A program made the position numbers and the translations under genes. Positions 19,409-30,089 of a stretch of 37,790 bases of DNA are shown here, piece after piece. Source of the stretch: Chara braunii (lineage: Eukaryota; Streptophyta; Charophyceae; Charales; Characeae); NCBI GenBank assembly GCA_003427395.1, contig BFEA01000661.1, positions 292,283 to 330,072 on the forward strand. Reading direction: 5' to 3'. Below the pieces are notes generated by a model that saw only the letters and a program-made list of their open reading frames with translations, searched no databases and was not told where the DNA came from. Every line of letters begins with the position of its first letter. Within the stretch, counting starts at the first letter, position 1.

Positions 19409-19449
19409 AACTAGCCCAGTGGTGATGTCATCGGGGTTCGATCCCGATG
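19409..19449 (+). other. tRNA-like A and B boxes in repeat S
   Basis: TAGCCCAGTGGT and GGGTTCGATCCC match pol III box A and box B, but with only about 13 nt between them there is no room for an anticodon arm. The same arrangement sits at 25541-25566. Read as a SINE or tRNA relic, not a tRNA gene. Confidence 0.4.
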
Positions 19450-20005
19450 GGCAAGAGTCTGGTATGATATCCTACGGCGCTAACTCCTATTCCACATTGG
19501 AATACGAGCAACTCTTCCGTATGAAGAGCTTGGACCAGCGTGGTATCGCCTTATGGCCTCACACAGGCTATGCCTGCGCCAACAGCCCCAGTCGCTAGCC
19601 AACCGTGCAGCCGCCAACCCGGCGACCGTCTGGCAGTGTGGCATGCATGTCGTGGCCACAAACATGGCGCGGCCCGCTATTTGGCCTGCTGTGCTCCTAA
19701 TCGCGCGGCCGCCACCTTTTAGGTAGGGTAAGTCTAGCTGGAGTGTGTCCAATACTACCACATCTCTTACAGATAATATTCTTCCAATAAAATCTTCCTT
19801 TCTTTACTCGATGGTCTCGTTGATTTCGAGACACTTACTCGCAATATTCTGCTCTTTGAGCAGTTGACATCGAAGAATCATTCAAATGATCCCCCTCATT
19901 GTCCCTATCTCGCTCACATGGGTCCTCCGAAGGACGTTTTATCGTTGCCTTCTAATACTCGTGACAAGAATCGTCCTTTTTTTTTTCCAGTATTCCTCTG
20001 ATTTT

Positions 20006-20931
20006 TTAGAGATTCGTCACGAGATCTGAATCTCTCTTTCGCTTGTCAACTCGACACTCTCTCTCAGTTTTCTGTAAGCGAAGCTGTATTCCAAGAGGCT
20101 GGTCAAGTATTGGACTAAATTCTGGGTCAATAAAATTTGACCGAATTCTTTTCCAATTGAATTTACTGCTTTCTCCTCGGGTAAGCAAACAATGTTCCCC
20201 TTCAGAAAATTTCTCAAGAAAAGCAAGACACTTCTGTCTATCTGTCAACCCATGAATTCGATGAACGACCCGTTTTAATTTAGCCAGGAACTTTTCCTTT
20301 ACTACATATGCATCTCGCTTAACATTCCTCAAGTCCTCAATTGTTGTTACTGTATCACATAACAAAAATTCGTCTAACATAGCATCGCAAAAATGAGACC
20401 ACATTAATGAAGTCTCAATTATTCACAGGACTATATTCATGAGATCTTTGTTATTATATCTAAAAACTCGCCTCAACATCCGAGGCTCATCCCCATCATT
20501 AATAGATGCCAACTATTCAAATTTTTCGATAAAAATTGAGACAAAATTACCATTGAAAAAAAGAACGTTTACCTTAGGTAAACTTTCTCTTTCCATAGTT
20601 CTCTGTTCTATAAGTTGGGCTATTTCAGTCACACTTTTATCACGAGAATAATTTTTATTCTTTTTTTTTTCTCCTCCTCAGGCGGTTACAGGTATTTGGC
20701 AATCATCAGCTTTTTGAATTCCCTCCAGGTTCCAGAAGCTTGCAACAAATATCCGATCTCGACCTTCAATTCTTGAATCACAAATCCAAAAACGAAAAAG
20801 AATTTGTGATTTTCTCCCCAAAGCATCAATGTTGCGAGAGTCTGGAAAACCTGTAAGAACTTAACAACCCCGCTGCCTTTAAAAAGGGGCATGTCGCTAA
20901 AGACTCCTCCCGCCATTTTGTTGCCCTGCAA
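20006..20931 (-). pseudogene. gag-like protein of family V retrotransposon, broken
   Basis: Two frames are separated by a damaged stretch. The first (20931-20686) has PLFKGSGVVKFLQVFQTLA and ends TWREFKKLMIAKYL, matching the capsid-type pattern of plant gypsy gag (F-x-G-x-G...FL...W-x-x-F-K). The second (20404-20006) is helical and charged (VVKEKFLAKLKRVVHRI, CLAFLEKF), like the following part of the same domain. No CCHC zinc knuckle is found before the element breaks. Gag would package the element RNA into virus-like particles. Confidence 0.5.
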
Positions 20932-21385
20932 AAGGCATAAGCTTTATTAATGATTGACTAAAATGGTTGATTAATTAACAACTATTGAAAGAATTTCAGA
21001 TCTCCGCATTATGCCTAACCATCAAAATAACTTACTCGGGTATCGTTCCAATGTAGACAACAATTTCACATATATGCAACAAACGTTTAATCTTCTATCA
21101 ATGTGCCTTACAATTTAAATTGCTTGTAAACTGAGGTCGCAATAACAGTTCTCACAACCAAAAGTCATTATCAAAACAACTTTAAAATTACACCCCCTCT
21201 GCGAGTACAACATAAAAGTTAGTACCAGATGTACCACAATATAGAGTACAAGAAAGCGTTACCCTTCTTCTCCCTATAGAGGTCAAAGTTACTAACCTTT
21301 CTCTTAGCCACGTAGAAAAAGTATAATTTTTACATCATTCATCCCCGAGTGTCGTTCCACCAGGGACAACGGTAGTTTGCCGTTA

Positions 21386-21403
21386 TCCTCGGCAACGGTG
21401 CCA
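21386..21403 (-). promoter_or_regulatory. Primer binding site (Asp-tRNA type)
   Basis: TGGCACCGTTGCCGAGGA begins two bases inside the LTR end. It differs at two positions from TGGCGCCGTTGCCGGGGA, the complement of the plant tRNA-Asp 3' end as I recall it; both changes are G to A. This fixes the element's direction. Confidence 0.75.
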
Positions 21404-21405
21404 CC

Positions 21406-22847
21406 TGTCGAGCGCATCGGCCCCCGCCTTTTCTCCTGCAGAGGCGGGAGCCCTCCTGACCATGTCACGCAGGAGTTAAACAAAAACACAACATAAGAAA
21501 CAACTTGGGAACGACGCGAAATAATCTCGCGAACCACTGAGACGGGTGTGTGGTCGCGTCGTTCCTTCGTCGCCTTAGCCGGGTGCGCCAACTGTACATC
21601 CTACGGTGTCCTACAACAACATAGGTTCTCGCGGGGCACAACTTGCTTCCCTAAGGGCCCCTCATCACCCTTAGCGGCATATCCCTACTAAGCTACCGAC
21701 CCACGTGCGAAAGCTTTTAAATGCAATTGCAGAGGTGGGTTGGCAGAGGGCGTTTGCTCGCTTGCTGTAGTATAGTTACGCGCGATTAAAACGCCAATTG
21801 AACCCGGACGTGGTTCGTCCATTAGGGCTCCGATCTCCTAAGAACGAAGTGTACGCCGGTCGACTAGGACAGTCTCAGCCAGGTGTGACACCCACAGTAT
21901 CCTAGTCCCTTTAGACACCAGTCAAAAGGAAGTTAGACGACCACATATAATTATACAAAAAAGAATCGACCATAGTCAACAAGAAAACATATTCTATTTG
22001 AAATGATGACAGATAGAATCCAAATCATACATCCAATAACACAGGATCGAAATACAATCCGACTATCTCAGGTCGAACACCACAAAACAATCAAATAACC
22101 GCCAACAAGAAGTTGGTTATCGACAATAATATTGGTGTAGCCGACAAGGTAGTCGTACTGCCTTAGTTTTGACTTGATGAGATGCGCTGCCAAAGTCATT
22201 CATTCCAACCTACCATCGACCTAAGGTTAGACATTGACACACTTGTTGCTGTACGTTCCTAATCTTTCCGATGACAGACTGCTTTCTGGATGATTCTTTA
22301 TTAGGTGCATTGCTTGAAGTGTTGCATGCCTCACCTTCTAGGAAGTGGTATGGGGAACTCCTCCTCCTCGTCCGAGCACAAAACTCGGATCTCAGAAGTC
22401 AGGTCGTCTCCACCGAATCGGCAAAGTACCCCTCCTGTAGAAACGGTTCACTCTGGGTCGATAAAAGGGCCGACTCCTAAAGCAATGAACCCCCGTCCCA
22501 GATGCTTTCTTGAAAGATGAAAATGTGTTCACCACAAGCAGGTTTTAACTGTTCTTGTTTTCTAAACTCAAGGTAACTTGGACGAAAAGAAAAGTCAAGA
22601 GCGAGAGATAAAGACTCATTCGGACAAACGCAAATAAGAGGGTCGATCGGGATAGAACGGGTTTCCTAGGGAAAAGTTAAATTCATTATGCTTTGATTCT
22701 CTTTCTGTTTTCAAGATTCCTTTTCTCACGACACCCATCGATTATCCGTCAAAAATAGCAAGCAAGTTCACCCAACTCACTGACGAAAGGAAAAAAAAGT
22801 AAGAAGTCGAAACTCTCCGTCATTTTGTCAAATAGCATTTTGTCCCA
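21406..22847 (-). mobile_element. 5' LTR of family V retrotransposon (1.44 kb)
   Basis: On the minus strand it starts TGGGACAAAATG and ends GCTCGACA, immediately followed by the primer site. It pairs with 8595-10042 as an inverted repeat. Its outer end abuts block U of the foldback element (GGATTCGACACGG) without a visible target duplication. Confidence 0.8.
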
Positions 22848-24227
22848 GGATTCGACACGGCAATGGAATTGCGACACAACGGTGGGACGTGAGTGGGCGG
22901 CACATTGACCATTGGGAGCACATGGAACTTGCAATTTTGACACCAGGTAGTGTTATTATTTTTTTGGAGAGCGTGGTGAGAGTGGTTTCAGCAGTTGGGA
23001 CCATCCGATGCTACAAGCGGTAGTGCGGGACCACTTGGGACCACTTGGGATCAGTTGGGATCGACGCAGGACGCAGTGGATTTTTTTGGGACGAGTGTCG
23101 CTCGCCATCTTAGCACTTGGGACTGTCGTGAATGAAACTTGCCAGTCGGTAACAGATTGGGACAAGCAGTTGGCCCAAGACTTACCTCGGGACTGGGATT
23201 TCTTCGGCGACACGTATATGTTACTTGCCTTTCTTGAGTGAGCCACAGCGCGTTCGACACCACTTCATTCAAGGTCAGTCAGTGGACGACTCAAACTCCC
23301 TTCACACCTGTGTGCACCCCCACATTGCTTGACCCTTTCGCTTTGAATGTTCAGGAGAAAAGGTTGAGTGGGATTGTGGGCGTCGTGCATGAGTGAAAAG
23401 GTGGGTCTGACGTAGCAGCGCTTCGCCGTGTCGTAATAGAGTAAAAAAAAAAATAAAAAATGGCAACACTCCGCCGTGTCGTACCACCGTAAAAAAGACG
23501 GCAGCGCTTCGTCGTGCTGTACCACCGCAAAAGACGGCGACGCTTCACCGTGCCGTACCACCGTAAAAAAAAACAGCAGCGCTTCGCCATGTCGTACCAC
23601 CGTAAAAAAAACGGCAACGCTTTGCCGTGCCGTACCACCACAAAAAACGGTGACGCTTCGCTGTGCCGTACCACCGTAAAAAGACGGCGACGCTTCGCCG
23701 TGCCATACCACCGCAAAAGACGGCGGCGCTCCGCCGCGATGTACTGCTGTGCCATGAAAACGACAATGTCACTCTTCAAAACAAAGTGCCGCCGACGTGC
23801 AGTGAAAACGCCAGCGTCACCCCTCAAAATAAAGGTGTCGGGCCGACAAAAATATAGGCGGGCACACCTCCACCAGTTGTCGTGCTCCCCGTCGCTCCTT
23901 GCCACACTTCGCTGCCGCTCCTCACCACACTGCCGCAGAGTTCCCCTTAAGACCAGCCTGTCAAGGGGTGGAGCATAGTGCTCCAGCCAAGGCTATGGCT
24001 GTCTCCTCCTTCGTCGCGCTCTTCTGCAGTCCTCCAGCTCCGACAACAACACTCCTGCCTCCTCTCTAACACTCCAACGATGAGGCAAGTGTGTTGTCGC
24101 ACACTGGCAGCTGGAGGCAAGTGTGAGGCAGCTAGGGGACAACTGCCTCTTTTGTAGTGGCTGAGGAGGGCAGCAGCAGCCTCAGCTGCCCCCAGGCTAA
24201 ATTCGTCACTTGCCTGGGGCCGTTGAT
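22848..24227 (+). mobile_element. Foldback-type element, central block plus right arm (locus B)
   Basis: Block U (22848-23414) is a direct copy of 7885-8514. It is followed by the reverse complement of arm T (23415-24227), ending with the same CCCCAGGCAA hairpin region. The left arm is missing and the family V LTR sits exactly at its place. Compared with locus A, the 11-bp minisatellite is shorter. Confidence 0.6.
23416..23745 (-). repeat. Minisatellite, inverted array of the 38-bp unit
   Basis: About nine units of GCGCTTCGCCGTGCCGTACC type, the reverse complement of the array at 7537-7880. Confidence 0.9.
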
Positions 24228-25872
24228 GTGAGGCAGAATAACGGACCGAGGCTGTCTCACCTCAGCCACACACTTAGGGTGGCAGTTGTGCTCAACTGCC
24301 CCCCTCTTTTTCTCCTTTTTGCCTGCACTCAGTCCAACACTAAGTGCAGGTTCAACGGGAAAATGACTGTTTCCAGCCAAGTTCCCCTCACCACCTCTTC
24401 AACTCCCCAGCCTCTGGCCTGAGTAACATTCAGGCCAGTTTGACCTATATCTGATCGTAGTCGCGGCCATATTCATGGCGGTGGCTTTTTGTTTTCCCTT
24501 TTCCCTCCTTCTACCTTCTTTTTCTCTTTTCTCCCCTGCCCTCCCCTGAAAACGGGGATGGCAGTTGTCAGATTGGGAGAGGTAGGGAAACAACTCGTGA
24601 AAATTCACGAGTTCAAATCCCGACAGGCTCAGAGCGGGGTCCAAAACATACCCTGACTTTGATGATTTTTAGAAACATATTCGCCCAATACAAAAATCTA
24701 AAACAATTCATGCACATGGCCTAGGTGCCTGGTTACCTACAGAAAAAACTTCAAGGCCGAAAAAATTGTTTTACGCCACCAAAATAATATTGGCGCAAAC
24801 CAAAAAATACAGATTTCAGAAAAAGTCTGATCCTGTTTCTCATTTTCTGTTTTTTTTTTTTTTCTTTTTTTTTTCTTTTCTTTTTCTTCTTTCCCCCCCT
24901 GACAACGGGGAGGCAGCTGGCAGGTCGGGAGGAGTAGGTCCTCCTCTCTCTCATCCTCCCATTTCTTTCTTTCTCCCTCTCCACTCAACTCCCATAGTTT
25001 CTCCGCGTGTGCACTGTGGGCCGCGAGATCTCAAGATCTCGTGGCCACAGTCATCTAACCAAAACGAAGTGGGAGCCTTTTTTTTTTTTTATTTTTTTTT
25101 ATTTTTTTTTATTTTTTACAGTCCTTAGGTTGCTCGTTCCAACCCCTCCCCATTTTTCCTATTGGTTGTACCTCAACGATTACGAAGGGGGAGGGGGAAT
25201 GAAGTAACACCAAAAAAAAAACAAAAGAAGAAGGAAAAAAAATAAAAAAAAAGAAAACCACAACTTACCTAGAAACGACCTGGCGCCTTGAAAACGGGCG
25301 CCCGTTTCCTCCTTCCCAGGGACTGCGAATCCCTCTCTGTTCTACGAGCCCTTTCGCCTTGCTCCGAAGCTATAGATCCACGTTCGAGTCCCGAAGGACT
25401 AAAAAAAAAAAATTTTGGACCATTTCTCGATTTATGCATGTCGTCCTTGCGCAGGGGCTTTGCTAATCTGGGCGCGATCGTTCGCACGGCCGAGAACGGC
25501 CGCGCAAAAAGGCTGGGCTGCTCCAAAAGGAGCTAGCCCAGTGGTGATGTCATCGGGGCTCGATCCCAATATATGCTGAGCAAGAGTCTGGTATGATATC
25601 CTACTGGCTAGCTCCTATTCCACATTGGAATACGAGCAACTCTTCCTTATGAAGAACTTGGTCCAACGTGGTATCGCCTTATGGCCTCACGCAGGCTATG
25701 TCTGTGTACCCCAACAGCCGCAGCCGCTAGCCAGCCGTGCATCCGCCAACCCGGCAACCGTCTGGCAGTGTGGCACGCATGTCGTGGCCACGTACATGGC
25801 GCGGCCAGCTATTTGGCTTACTGTGCTCCTGAATCACGCGGCCGCCACCTTTTAGGTAGGGTAAGTTTAGCT
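24228..25872 (+). repeat. Composite repeat S, copy 2
   Basis: Direct copy of 17955-19739 joined directly to the tip of the foldback arm. Main differences are a shorter T-rich zone (25078-25118), loss of the hairpin, and loss of the TA-rich stretch found at 19120-19168 in copy 1. Confidence 0.6.
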
Positions 25873-26150
25873 TTATCATCCCCATGACCAAGTACCTCCC
25901 CGACCTTGTTAGACATCACGGATGACAGGTCGTACCGCTGACTCCCTTTGTTTCGATATGACGTCAATGACGTCCTACGTCAACGACATCAGATTCTAAA
26001 AATTCAAGTCTCTCGGTCGTAGGGTTGGTCTGAATAAACTTTCTGGCAACGTCAGCCTCATCAAGTCCTTTAATCCAATGAAAGAGTCGGACAGCGTCCG
26101 ATGTTTAAAATCCCCGACAAATACCCTTGTCAGGGTATTTGCCCCGACAA
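25873..26150. other. Flank of the gypsy element, no gene
   Basis: Unique in the window. It contains TGACGTCA then TGACGTCC then TACGTCA (25959-25982), and a perfect hairpin AAATACCC/GGGTATTT (26119-26140). Confidence 0.4.
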
Positions 26151-26425
26151 CGTAACTGTAAAAGTTTAGGCGGGTGTGATTGCAACTGTAATCTTCTTGT
26201 TCTTGATGTCCTTCGTGTTCTTCCTTCTTCCCTCCTTTTAATCGCCTGCGCATGGGAGCGTTCTTCCCTGACCTGATTGGTTCCTATGCCTGCATGACCA
26301 GATCGATGCGTGGAGAGTGGCTCAGTCCCCCGCGCCGCGGCCCAGACATGCAGATGTGGGCACTTCGTCTCTTCTCCTTCTCATCACTTGCGGCTAATCC
26401 CGTATCCCTTGCACAAGCGTGCACG

Positions 26426-26432
26426 CTATAAG
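26426..26432 (+). promoter_or_regulatory. TATA-like box of the gypsy LTR
   Basis: CTATAAG follows GCGTGCACG. The same context is kept in the 3' LTR (37499-37505), while nearby bases differ. Transcription would start about 30 bp downstream. Confidence 0.45.
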
Positions 26433-26686
26433 TTACGCAAGCGCGATTAGTTGCCTCTCTAAGAATTTCGAGGTTAGCGCGATCAGTGAGGGTCGGCTAA
26501 CGAGCAAGTTTGAAAGGTAAGTGAGAGCGGGAATGGGGCGATCGGACGAGCTGGTGTCGGGTATGCGGGGTTGACGTGCGGGGCCGCAACGGATTGTGGC
26601 GCACGGGCGAACCCGACTTGCATGCTCAAACCAAGCGGGATGACAACTCTGCGTTGATGCGCGGCTACGGACTGGCGGTATCGGGA

Positions 26687-26698
<12 letters not shown>

Positions 26699-26777
<79 letters not shown>

Positions 26778-26931
26778 NNNNNNNNNNNNNNNNNNNNNNN
26801 NNNNNNNNNNNNNNNNNNNNNNNNNNNNNNNNNNNNNNNNNNNNNNNNNNNNNNNNNNNNNNNNNNNNNNNNNNNNNNNNNNNNNNNNNNNNNNNNNNNN
26901 NNNNNNNNNNNNNNNNNNNNNNNNNNNNNNN

Positions 26932-26978
<47 letters not shown>

Positions 26979-26979
26979 A
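26699..26979. repeat. (GA)n microsatellite with a 154-N assembly gap
   Basis: GA repeats at 26699-26777, N at 26778-26931, GA again from 26932, then a G-run. The 3' LTR also reaches a (GA)n tract at 37758 and the window ends inside it. The microsatellite is therefore part of the LTR and its true length is unknown. Confidence 0.95.
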
Positions 26980-27433
26980 GGTTGTGTGGGTGCGGGATAA
27001 GGTTTTTTCTTTATTGTCTCCTTCTTCCCGTGTTCATCTGTACATTTTTGGATCCTAGTATGGCCGATTTTGTGTCACGGCCCTCCTCTTTTGAACTTCG
27101 CTTGTACATCGTGTCGGATTTTCAATGTGATTTTATTCGGTATGCATGCATGAAATGGATGTAAATTCCCTTTTATTAGTGATCTTTTCGGATTTCTAGC
27201 CCTGTTTTGCGATGTCTGTTTCGTCTCTAACCAATGTTCCCTTGCGGGAGCTATGCGTTTAGAACTGATTGGAAATGCTCGTCTTGATGTCTGGGGTCGT
27301 GTCGTTAACACTCAAGAGTGTTGCAACGAGTTGATCTTCCTTTTGCGTCACATATATGACATGTAGTGATTGGTAGGATATTTGCACTTATGCTGAACGT
27401 AACCAGAACCAATCGGTTGTTCCTTACGAGCAC

Positions 27434-27450
27434 TGGCGTGCACGATCGTG
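27434..27450 (+). promoter_or_regulatory. Candidate primer binding site of the gypsy element
   Basis: TGGCGTGCACGATCGTG follows the proposed LTR end by one base. The derivative has TGGCGCACGACCGCG at the matching place (minus strand of 11134). I cannot assign a tRNA. A rival candidate is TGGCGCCGACAACTGG at 28026. Confidence 0.3.
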
Positions 27451-27546
27451 ATCTCGATAAAACCGAGTCGCCACGTACGCGCTCGTCCGCGTGAGTCGGC
27501 CTTAACCCCGTGTAAGGATGCGGGGGAATCGGCTTACTAAACAAAC

Positions 27547-28083
27547 ATGGCTGCGAGATCTCCCTCCTGGACATCCGACTACGAAACCTGAAGGACCCAG
27601 AATATCGCGAGTATTGGGAAAGCGAACAGCTTAGACTACGGGGATACATGAGATACCCGGAATTCCCCTGTCTGACGGAGCACAACCGATTATACGCGAG
27701 GGATTCCCACTGGGCTATAACTAGCGATCCTAAAGGCCCAGCCTACCCCAATACGGACAATACTCAATATTACATATCCCCGGGCTTCGTCATTATCGCC
27801 ACCATTTTCCCTCCCTTCCATCTCCTCCTCCCCTATCACCAACTCACAGTGGTTCCGTGGAATTCCATAGCTCGCTATTGGCCCAACCTGCCGTGAGAGG
27901 GTTGCCAGCATTACCGGGCGCGCCGAGCTTCGGGAACTACCCGGCAGACTCGAACCGAAGCTGAGCAGCGAGTGCACTGCCTCCGTTTAAGGCCCGCCTC
28001 GGCAGAATCCAAAGCCTGTTACGAGTGGCGCCGACAACTGGCCGAGCCGCGCGACCGACCCCGAAGGCGAAACCAAAAGCGAT
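27547..28083 (+). pseudogene. Leader ORF upstream of gag (unknown protein)
   Basis: ATG at 27547 (MAARSPSW) starts the counterpart of the frame at 11031-10462. A one-base deletion near 27590 shifts the frame. After it, DPEYREYWESEQL, EFPCLTE, SPGFVIIATIFPPFH and VVPWNSIARYWP are all in line with the other copy. A TGA at 27894 stands where the other copy has a Cys codon. Synonymous differences are about as frequent as replacements although replacement sites are about three times more numerous, so the protein was constrained. The family is unknown; it could be an N-terminal gag extension or a separate accessory protein. Confidence 0.55.
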
Positions 28084-28651
28084 GGTGATTTACATTTTTG
28101 GGTTTTAAGTTGATGAAATTGGGGTTTGTGGGCAGGGGCAATGTTGTTGGGATTTTGTTCGAGAATGCAAGAGTGTTTAGATCTGTCGACGTTGGGGTTG
28201 TAGAAAAGTACCCCGGGAACTTTGGTTTGGGATGCACTGCACATGCCATCTGCCCTATGCTGCACGACATCTGCAGTTTTTCTGCCGTGTATAAACCACG
28301 AGAGGTGGTCTACCTTCCTTCTCATAAGGATTAAAGCGCCAAGGCACGACCTACATATCCCCTCTTGCGCTTTCACCCCTGAAACTTGCCACAGGAGATC
28401 TCAGTTCCGACCTGAGACTCCACCCCCACTTTCCTAAACTCCTTGGTACAACCCCTTCTTCGCACTTATGGCCCCCCGTCCCACTCCGATCAGGAAGTCG
28501 CGTTGGGCGTGAGGTTGGTATCGGAGCCGACACGTGGCGAGCTCATAAGAGAAGCGGGTAGATAAGTCGCATAGTATGATCTGGCGAACAGAGGGTGGGC
28601 TATGCAGAGGAACGCGCCACGACGCGATCGGCCGGACGACTGGCCGCCAGC
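28084..28651. other. Gypsy leader between the first ORF and gag
   Basis: No sustained reading frame. This part is absent from the deletion derivative. Confidence 0.4.
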
Positions 28652-29838
28652 ATGAACGCCAATCAGGCGCAAAATGTCAACGTACAGCTAGGCGGGGCCC
28701 CTGTTCCCGCGCCACCCGTCTGAGCTCGCGCACCCACGGCTCCACCCGATTTGTATGCCTTTGACCCGGCACACCATCTGGCTGGGGCATGGTTAGCTAC
28801 CTTACGTGCACAACAATACGATAACAACGAAGCTCGGATCAACATCCCCGCCCGACTGGGAGGGGATGCGCATGAACAGTTTAGCACGTACTCTTGGATA
28901 GATCTCCCGACCTTTGAAAGGGACTTCCTAAACAGGTTCGACTATATCCATCCCGAACAGGCCTTTTTAATGATGAAGGACCGAGTTCAGAAGCCCCTCG
29001 AATCTGTTACAGAATATTGTAGTAGATTCTATAGACTGTTTGTCAAATCTGAAAGTGACGAGAAGGTTGGGAGGGATTTATTCATCGATGGGCTTCGTAG
29101 TCGGGCAATTCGAGTGAAATTACGGAAGCAATTTTCCCCCATCAACGCCACGATGCAACAGATTATGGATGGGCCAGAAGAAATGAAACGGAAATTCGCT
29201 GCTAGCTTCCTGGAAGGCGAGGATCGCGCAAAAGATGGAGACTCTTCGGGGCTGGCCAGAGCGAAAGCCGAGCTGGCTGCGCTCCAGAACAAATTTGAAA
29301 ATATGGGTTTCGTCTCTGGTCCGGTCACCTAACTAGAACAGGTCGCACCAAGAGACCGGTACCTGACACGCCCTCAGGGTTACCGATTGTGGCTATGCCT
29401 CCGCCTACTCCAGAAGCCCCTGCAAGCCACAATAAATCAAACGCGATACGAAAACTAACTCGAACACTGGTTAGCCTAATGCAAGAAAGTAAGAAAAAAC
29501 AACGCGAGCACAATGCTCGGATCGAATCATTGATGAGATCGATGCGCCCTAGTGTCGTCAGAGCAGCACCAATGATGCCAGGCGCAGCCCTTGCTCCAGT
29601 AGGGGCCACGACGACAGCTAACGTAAGTATTTGTTACACGTGTCATCAGCCTGGGCACATAGCCCGGTTCTGTCCCCATCGTCTCACGCAAACAAGAACC
29701 ACGCCAATAGTTGCGACACCAGTTACTAACGGACCTGGCCGAGTGGCCACAATGGTAGAAGAAACCGACAGCGGGGCAAGCCTGTCGGGGGTCATGGAGG
29801 AAGCGGTGGAGCTTATCCCGCTCGACCAGTACATATAG
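28652..29838 (+). pseudogene. gag polyprotein (capsid domain and CCHC knuckle)
   Basis: The likely ATG is at 28652 (MNANQAQNVNV). A TGA at 28721 interrupts early, in a place where CGA is plausible. The capsid-type retrotransposon gag domain follows: LGGDAHEQFSTYSW, LPTFERDFLNRFD, EYCSRFYRLF and the helical DLFIDGLRSRAIRVKLRKQF. The frame ends at 29332, and the rest is in another frame from about 29389 to 29838. That part has a basic zone and one zinc knuckle, CYTCHQPGHIARFC (29629-29670), a perfect C-x2-C-x4-H-x4-C. Gag assembles the particle and binds element RNA. There is one frameshift or lost codon phase near 29335-29389. Confidence 0.85.
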
Positions 29839-30089
29839 TTGGGATACCCGGGCCTCGGTATGATAGGGGCCATCCAACCAAAGTTTCAGAATGGAGACCC
29901 TCCCCAAAGGAAATGGAATCCGGAGGACCCTTGTTCATTACAGGAGAGATTGATGTGTTAAACATTGTCCGTGCCTTGGATCACCGCATCCCCTTGCCCA
30001 TCGGACACCTGCTACCCATCTTCGAACAGGCTAACGACCGGATGCTACAACACTGCAAAGCAAACCGGAAGTGATTTGCCCTCACCAAA

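Larger units (their letters stand above)
17955..19739 (+). repeat. Composite repeat S, copy 1
   Basis: Direct repeat of 24228-25872 with the same order of blocks; both copies end GGGTAAGT-TAGCT. It contains several stretches resembling the pol III B box: GAGTTCAAATCCC (near 18343), AGTTCGAGTCCCG (near 19231) and GGGTTCGATCCCG (near 19434). The last has a tRNA-like A box, TAGCCCAGTGGT (19410-19421), only about 13 nt upstream, too close for a tRNA. No protein is encoded. It looks like a mosaic of SINE-like or tRNA-derived pieces, or a large non-autonomous element. Confidence 0.6.
19740..22847 (-). mobile_element. LTR retrotransposon, family V, 5' part only
   Basis: On the minus strand: LTR (22847-21406), primer binding site (21403-21386), leader, gag-like frames (20931-20006), then sequence that decays until repeat S begins at 19739. 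No protease, RT or integrase is seen, so the element is cut off after gag. The Asp-tRNA type primer site and the gag style fit Ty3/gypsy (Tat/Athila-like), which is inference. The LTR is the same family as 8595-10042. Confidence 0.65.
26157..27432 (+). mobile_element. 5' LTR of the gypsy element
   Basis: The start is set by comparison with 37231 (both TG after CGTAAC; uncertain by about 10 bp because the preceding bases are shared too). The end is proposed at GAGCA, just before a TGG primer-site candidate. The deletion derivative has the same CA-C-TGG arrangement. If correct, the LTR is about 1.28 kb including a 154-N gap inside a (GA)n tract. Confidence 0.55.

Noticed and set aside
26576-27058. 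Long frame of alternating Arg-Glu
   Set aside because: It is the translation of (GA)n and of the N gap.
28026-28045. TGGCGCCGACAACTGG as the gypsy primer binding site
   Set aside because: It lies in a stretch that aligns with the leader ORF of the derivative (RRQLAEPRDR frame), so it is probably coding. The candidate at 27434 fits CA-ended LTR borders better. Not excluded.
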